Origin: Rusavskia elegans | Lineage: Eukaryota > Ascomycota > Lecanoromycetes > Teloschistales > Teloschistaceae | Length of the DNA stretch: 64,000 nt | NCBI GenBank assembly: GCA_011316305.1 | Contig: SAUG01000135.1 | Coordinates: 1 to 64,000, forward strand | Direction of reading: 5' to 3' | Part shown: one piece after another, positions 58,437-64,000 of the stretch | How positions within the stretch are numbered: position 1 is the first letter of the stretch | Layout of the letters: each line of letters starts with the position of its first letter | The notes under the pieces: generated by a model | What the model was told of the DNA's origin: nothing | The model's database searches: none | Seen by the model: only the letters and a program-made list of their open reading frames with translations | Made by a program: the position numbers and the translations under genes

Positions 58437-60076
58437 GATAAATCCGTATTTTATTTTAATTTCGATTTCTATAATTCAATTATTTTACGAGGAATATTTT
58501 TAAATATATTTTTTAATCTAATTCTATAACTTTCTTATAATTTTATCTTTTTTTTATTTACGAAAGCTACGATTTTATAATTTTAAAATTTAATTTCTAA
58601 TATTATTATAAAGGATTTTTACGTTTTATATAGTTTAAATTCTAATATTAGCTTTTTTTCGCTCTTTTTAATTCTATAATATATTATACTAATTTTTTTT
58701 ATCCGTTAAATATATAAAGTAATTATTATTATCAGCAAATATACAGTCCGCTTATAGCATTTTAAAATAAAAAAAGCGTTCAGAGTTGATTAAGCCGGTT
58801 TAAACCGGTTTAAACAAGATTATCTTGTTTAGTAAACAGAAAATTTTAGATATATTCTAAAAACGACTATTTTATTTATATTTAGAATTTTAAAATTAAA
58901 TTTTTTAAAGTTTAGTGCTCGTTAGTTCTCGTTTAATAACGGGAAAATTCTAGTTTAGAAATTAGCAACGCTAGCGTTCTATAAATAAAATTATTAAAAT
59001 CTACGCTAAAAGTTTACTAGTATAGATATTTTATAGAATACTAGTAGCTCTACTAGATAGAAGGACTTAGAGTTTTTAAAAGATTTTTTTTAAAAATTTC
59101 AAAACTCGTTCAAAGCGCTCTAAACGCTTTTATAACGTGCTAGACAGGATATAAAATCAGATCCGCTCACCAATTCAAATCTACTCAATTAACTCTGAAC
59201 AAGGTCGACACTTTTGGTAATGATTATAGTAAACTATTTAACTTTTAATTATAAATTCTCTTACTTTTTTTTTTAAATAATTTCTCTATTATTTTAAATT
59301 AGTATTCGGTTATTTCTATTACTTATTTAGTTAAGTAATTTCTTTTATAGTATCCCGTCTTTCTATATAAATAATAAACTTTAATCTATAATCTTTTATT
59401 TTTAGTAATATCGAGTTTTATTAGATTTCTTTTAAATTATCTTTTAGCGGATTCTATTTTATAAAACGCCTATTTATCTAAATATATAATATATTATCTA
59501 GTATCGATTATAATTATTAACTCGATTATAAACGCTAGTTAATCAAATTTTTTAATTACTACTATAGCTTTTTTAACTTTTATAAAAAGTTTTTTATAAA
59601 ATTAGACTTTTAAAATTAAATCTTTCTAGTTTTATTTTATAAACTAACAATTTAAACTAAATAGTATAGATAGCTACCGATTTCTACTATTTTAGAACTA
59701 TTAGTCTTTTTTCTATTATTCTATTTTTATTATTATTTCCGAAAGCCTCTTTTATAATCGTAATTAGATTACTTATAATATTGAAACTCTATAAAATTTT
59801 ATCTTTCTTTTAATTCTTCGAGTTATTAAAATAGTTTTCTATATAAAACTATATTTAATTAAATCCTATTTTTTCTAAATATTATATTATACCTAGAACG
59901 TTAACTATTATATTAGAAAACTAGTTTATAAATAATATAAAATAGATATTTATCTAAATAAACTGTTGTTTTAAAAATCCTTTATTTTTTTTATAGATAT
60001 TAGACGTTATCGTTTTAATAATATCGCTTCGATCTATAGAATAAGATAAAAAAACTAATATAGTAAACTGTTAAGA
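58437..60076 (-). pseudogene. L-element gag side, right of the hAT insertion
   Basis: Continues the L element on the minus strand to its 5' LTR at 60,077. It carries the gag-like region in reverse (59,230-60,070), including the equivalent of the zinc-knuckle segment near 59,370. It is interrupted at 58,729-59,225. Confidence 0.6.
58729..59225. mobile_element. Element M, about 500 bp with inverted repeats, little mutated
   Basis: Contains GTTCAGAGTTGATTAA (58,778-58,793) and its near-perfect inverse TCAATTAACTCTGAAC (59,185-59,200), plus the palindromes CCGGTTTAAACCGG and AACAAGATTATCTTGTT. CA and TG are common, in contrast to the L sequence on both sides, so it is a recent insertion. Exact ends and target duplication are unclear (ATTATTA and ATGATTA are candidates). 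No ORF is seen. Confidence 0.55.
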
Positions 60077-60480
60077 TATAACGTTTCTATATATTAGAAG
60101 ACGTTATATTCGAATCTAGCTATAGCTATAAATATAATTCGAACTATTAAATAGTAAAAGAATTCTAGTTAAAATTATTATCACTAATTCTGTATAGCTA
60201 TAAAGGTAAGATTATAATAATATTGAATATTTTTATTATATAGATAATTAAATAAAGAATAATTTAAAGATATTTAATAATTATATTAACGGCTAACGAA
60301 AAAAGATATCTATTAGAAATAAAAAACGATATATATAGTAATAGGGTCAATATATCTAATAGAGCCGATCTGTTAAATAAAGGCGGCTCCACAGCTCTAG
60401 CGGCTCTAACTGGACTGCGCTATTAATCCGTTTATCTAATTAATAAACGTAAATACTCCTCTGAAATCATAGACGTAATA
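60077..60480 (-). repeat. 5' LTR of the split L element
   Basis: 404 bp, TATAACGTTTCTA to ATAGACGTAATA, with well preserved subfamily-2 blocks (GGCGGCTCCACAGCTCTAGC, GGCTCTAACTGGACTGCGC). Confidence 0.7.
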
Positions 60481-60494
60481 TTAATTCGATTCGA

Positions 60495-60783
60495 TATAAC
60501 GTCCCTGTATATCAGAAAACGTTACGTACGAGTCTAACTATAGCCGTAGATATAGTACGAATTACTAAATAGTATGAAAATCCTAGTATAGATTATTATA
60601 ATAAATCTCGTACAGCCGTAAGAGTATAGTTATAGTATTATAGGGTATCTTCGTTATAAAAGTAATTAAAAAAGAGATAAATAAAGGTATTTAATAATTA
60701 TATTAATAACTAACGAAAGAAGCTATTAAATAAGAGTAAAGAATAATATATATAGTATAAATAGTCGATAGTATCGATAGATA
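60495..60783 (-). repeat. L-family LTR, truncated
   Basis: Starts TATAACGTCCCTG and is cut after GTATCGATAGATA at 60,783 by the next LTR. Same orientation as its neighbours. Confidence 0.65.
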
Positions 60784-61194
60784 TATAACGTTTCTATATA
60801 TTAGAAGGCGTTACGTTCGAGCCTAGCTACAGCCGTGGACGTAGTCCGAGCTACTAAATAGTAAAAGAGTCCTAGCGTAGATTATCGCGACTAATTCTAT
60901 ACCGCCGTAAAGGTACGATCGTAATATTACGAGGTATTTTTATTATAGAAATAATTAAAAAGAAAATGACTAAAGATATTTAATAATTATTATAACGACT
61001 AATAGGAGAAGCTATCTAATAGAAGTAATAAACGATATATATAATATAAATAGCCGATAATACCTATAGATAACTATCCGTTAAAAAACTTAATTATAAA
61101 AATCGGCTATAGCGGCTATAGATAGTTATAGATAATTAGTTTTATTTAATTAGCTAATTTTCTAAAACGTTTTTATAGAACTATAGATAGAATA
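60784..61194 (-). repeat. L-family 3' LTR (411 bp)
   Basis: TATAACGTTTCTA to GATAGAATA. The sequence to its right reads, on the minus strand, as the purine-rich 3' end of an L internal region (GATAAAAAACGATATAG), so it is a 3' LTR. Confidence 0.65.
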
Positions 61195-62315
61195 CGGCTT
61201 TTTCTATATCGTTTTTTATCTAGCCTATTTATATACGGGATTTATGAAATTTGACTATTCCTTTTTTTTTCTTATTTTTTTTAATATTTTTATTATATAT
61301 TTTCGAAAAGGAAATCGATTAAATTCTTTCTATTATATCTAATTAAAAAGGATTATTATATTTCTTCTATATAGTCTTTATATTTATAATCCTTTAAAAA
61401 AGTATAAAATAGAAGTTAATAGTAATATTTATTGCGAATATACTCGTATTTAGAAATTATATAATTTTTTATATCTAACGCTATTTATTATAGTATATTT
61501 CCTTTTTCTAGATTTTTATTCTAATTATTTTATAGGAAAGTATTTTAAAAATAAAAAAAATAAATTTTATTCCGATATTAAAAATATTTTTAAAAAGTAT
61601 TCCGAAACGTATTACTATATCGAATATTTTCTAGATTTTAAAAAGGAAATCGTAATTATTATTTTATTTAAAAGTCTAATCTCTGCCGATTCTTTAAAAA
61701 ATAAAAATATTTTATTCTTTATTATCGCGTTGTATATAAATATAAAAGTAATTTTATTATTTAAAAGTAATATATTTTATCTTATTTTACTAAATTTAAT
61801 AATCTAGTTATAGTCTATCTTTCTATTAGATTTATACTAGCCGCGTAAAAAGTATCTATTAAATCTATTTCCATTATTAATTTAGTTAACTTTAATCGGT
61901 TTCTAAAAAAATTTAATTTCTTTTAGTTTTTAGAGGCGACGAATATATAAAAGAATATTTAATAAAAGATTTCTTTATTTCGTATTACTATATTTATTCC
62001 GAATTATATATTAATATTATAGATTATATTCGGATCTTCTAATATTTCTATTAATTTTTATTTTTGAACTACTATTTCGTTCTATAGTAATAGAGCTAGT
62101 AATTATCTATCTTTTAGTTATATATTTAGAGTAGAATCTAGTCTTCTTTTATCGGATTATATCTCTAGTTCTAGTATAGAATTATATCTAATTCTTTCTA
62201 TTTTTCTAATAACGCTTTTATAGATTTTTTTAATATCGTTTATCTAAAGTTCCTAAATTTTTTTTTATATTTTATTATATCTTAGAGCTATTTATTATAA
62301 TGGATAGTAGTACTT
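61195..62315 (-). pseudogene. L-element internal 3' remnant
   Basis: Reverse-oriented 3' half of an L internal region (compare 37,300-38,270). It is cut on the right by the LTR at 62,316. No open frame remains. Confidence 0.55.
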
Positions 62316-62725
62316 TATAACGTCTCTGTATATTAAAAGGCGTTACGTTCGAGCCTAGCTATAGCCGTAGACGTAGTCCGAGCTACTAAATAGTAAGGGA
62401 ATTTTAGTATAGATTATTATAACTAATTCTATAGAGTCGCAGAGGTACGGTTACGATATTATAAAATATCTTCGTTATAAAGTAATTAAGAAAAGAATAG
62501 TAGAAACGTATTTAATAATTATATTAACGACTAATAAGAGAAACTATAAATAGTAATAATAAACGATATATATAGTAAAAGTAGCTATCAGAACCGATAG
62601 ATAGCTATCTACTAAAAGTCCTATTTAAAGGAGCGGCTATAGCGGCTATAGGCGGCTATAGATAATTATATTCGTTTATCTATCTAATTTTTCTAGAAAA
62701 CCTCTATAGAATCGTAGATATAATA
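62316..62725 (-). repeat. L-family 3' LTR (410 bp)
   Basis: TATAACGTCTCTG to GTAGATATAATA, with the inverted blocks GGCTATAGCGGCTATAGGCGG. It starts an L element that extends beyond the window. Confidence 0.7.
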
Positions 62726-64000
62726 TAATCCCCCCTATATCGCTTTTTACCTAGTATAAAAACCGTTTATAGAATATAAAAAAGGTTTTATCTTTTTTTT
62801 TTTCCTTTCCTTTTATTAATATCTTTATTATACGTTTTTAAAAGAAAAATCGACTAAAATCTTTTTATCGTATTTAGTTAAAAAAAGTTATAATATTTTT
62901 CCTTTATTTTTTATATATCCGTAATCTTTTAAAAGAGTATAAAATCGAAGTTAGTAGTAATATTTATAGTAAATATACTCGGGCTTAAAAGTCGTATAAC
63001 CTTTTAATATCTAATACTATCTATATATTATTTTTTTTATTTTTTTATTTTTACTAACCTTCGTAAGAAAGTATTTTAAAGATAAAAAAAATAAATTCTA
63101 TTCTAATATCGCGGGTATTTTTAATAAGTTTTTCGAGGCTCGCTATTATATTAAATCCTTTTTTAATTTCGAAAAGAAAATTTATAATAAATATTTAGTC
63201 TAGGAATTAGATTTCTATCGATTCTTTAATAAATAAAAGCGTCTTATTACTTATTATCGCGCTTTAAATAAATATAAAAGTAGTTTTATTATTTAGAAAT
63301 AATATATACTATCTTATTTTAATAAATTTAATAATTTAGTTACGTTCTATTCTTCTATTAGTTTTATACTAGCCGCGTAAAAGATATCCGTTAAATTAAT
63401 TTCGGGGTTTAGTTTAGAAAATTTAGACTAAATTTTAAGAGATTTTAATTTCTTTTAGTTTATAAAAAATATAGGATTTTAAAAAAAGTCTAGTAAAAGA
63501 TCTTTTTACTATTACTTTTATATATTCCGATTTATATATTTATATTATAAATTATTTCCGGTTTTTTTAATAGTTCTACTAAGTTCTATTCTTTAGTAAC
63601 TATTTTATCCTATAATAATAAAAACGGGTACTAATCGAAATCTTTATTTTTTAGTTAAATATTAAATATTAGATCCGGTATTCCTTTATTCTAATCTATT
63701 TAATTTAGTTTATAGTATTCGATTTTATCTATAGCTTTAACTATACTTTAATATATCTTTTTAATATAGTTTATTTAAAGCTATTAAATTATTTTTCTAC
63801 TTTTATTATATTTTTTAGTAAGTTATTATAGAAGGTAATAATATTTCTTCTAAATTTTTATTTCCTAAACTTTTCCGCTTTCCTTAAATTTTTTATCTAA
63901 GTTTTAAATATCCTTATAGTTAGTTATTAAAATATTATCTATTTCTTTATATAAGAGGTTTTTATAGGCTAGGAAATATATTATTTATAGTTTTATTTTC
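62726..64000 (-). pseudogene. L-element internal region running off the window
   Basis: Collinear with 61,195-62,315 (same order of blocks, for example ACTAGCCGCGTAAAA at both 61,838 and 63,369). RIP-mutated, no open frame. The 5' half lies outside the window. Confidence 0.6.

Larger units (their letters stand above)
47078..60480 (-). mobile_element. L-family element (diverged subfamily) split by a hAT-type element
   Basis: 3' LTR 47,078-47,481, internal 47,482-48,996 and 58,437-60,076, 5' LTR 60,077-60,480, all minus-oriented. The two internal pieces become one L internal region of about 2.5 kb once the inserted hAT-type element (49,005-58,428), the 160-bp element (48,381-48,540) and the palindromic element (about 58,729-59,225) are removed. 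That equals the internal length of the intact copy at 35,333-38,682. The 5-bp duplication is not clear. Confidence 0.7.

Noticed and set aside
1..64000. CRISPR array, bacterial operons, ribosome binding sites
   Set aside because: No spaced identical repeats of CRISPR type. Introns, LTR elements and RIP show a fungal nuclear genome.

Overview
The window looks like a piece of a filamentous ascomycete (Pezizomycotina) genome with AT-isochores. About 59.5 kb of the 64 kb is very AT-rich repeat DNA in which the dinucleotides CA and TG are almost gone while TA is in large excess and CG is kept. That is the footprint of repeat-induced point mutation (RIP). It has turned every transposon gene here into a relic with many TAA/TAG stops. 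A single island of ordinary coding DNA (about 42.0-46.55 kb) survives between sharp borders. I cannot name the species.

Layout. 1-18.2 kb: a tandem repeat ('J') split by a Ty3/gypsy element (1,811-17,500, minus strand, LTRs of about 240 bp, target duplication AARAT). The gypsy element itself hosts a Ty1/copia element (6,164-11,581, two 224-bp LTRs), two short hAT-type elements, a tRNA-headed SINE-like element and a solo LTR. 18.2-20.5 kb: pieces of an LTR family I call L (LTRs of about 410 bp, gag-like internal region, no reverse transcriptase seen). 20.5-24.5 kb: a truncated hAT-type element and a tandem repeat of about 230 bp. 24,547-31,595: a complete hAT-type element with an 8-bp target duplication. 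31.6-40.2 kb: fragments and a three-deep nest of L LTRs, the innermost with a perfect CGTAC duplication. 40.2-42.0 kb: AT-rich DNA with little recognisable. 42.07-46.5 kb: two genes, both minus strand. 46.5-64 kb: another nest, L (47,078-60,480) containing a second complete hAT-type element (49,005-58,428) that itself contains an L copy (49,107-53,064) with a 613-bp element inside it, then further L copies running off the end.

Genes. The island holds a carotenoid oxygenase family enzyme (four metal-binding histidines intact, no introns seen) and, downstream on the same strand, a three-exon multi-pass membrane protein of an uncharacterised fungal family. The enzyme's coding frame reaches the island border without an upstream ATG, so its promoter, and possibly an earlier exon, lies in or was lost to RIP-mutated DNA.

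The most unusual observation is the hAT-type element. Two complete copies and fragments share one gene order: terminal repeat CAGACTGGCC with subterminal CCCGACCCG-type repeats, a hAT transposase relic, an unrecognised gene in the opposite direction with a charged C-terminal tail, and a divergently transcribed gene whose conceptual translation aligns with the histone H3 fold (alphaN to alpha2). Many short non-autonomous elements here (160 bp and about 406-434 bp) carry the same ends and 8-bp target duplications. I know of no described hAT element carrying a histone H3-like gene, but I could not search for one.
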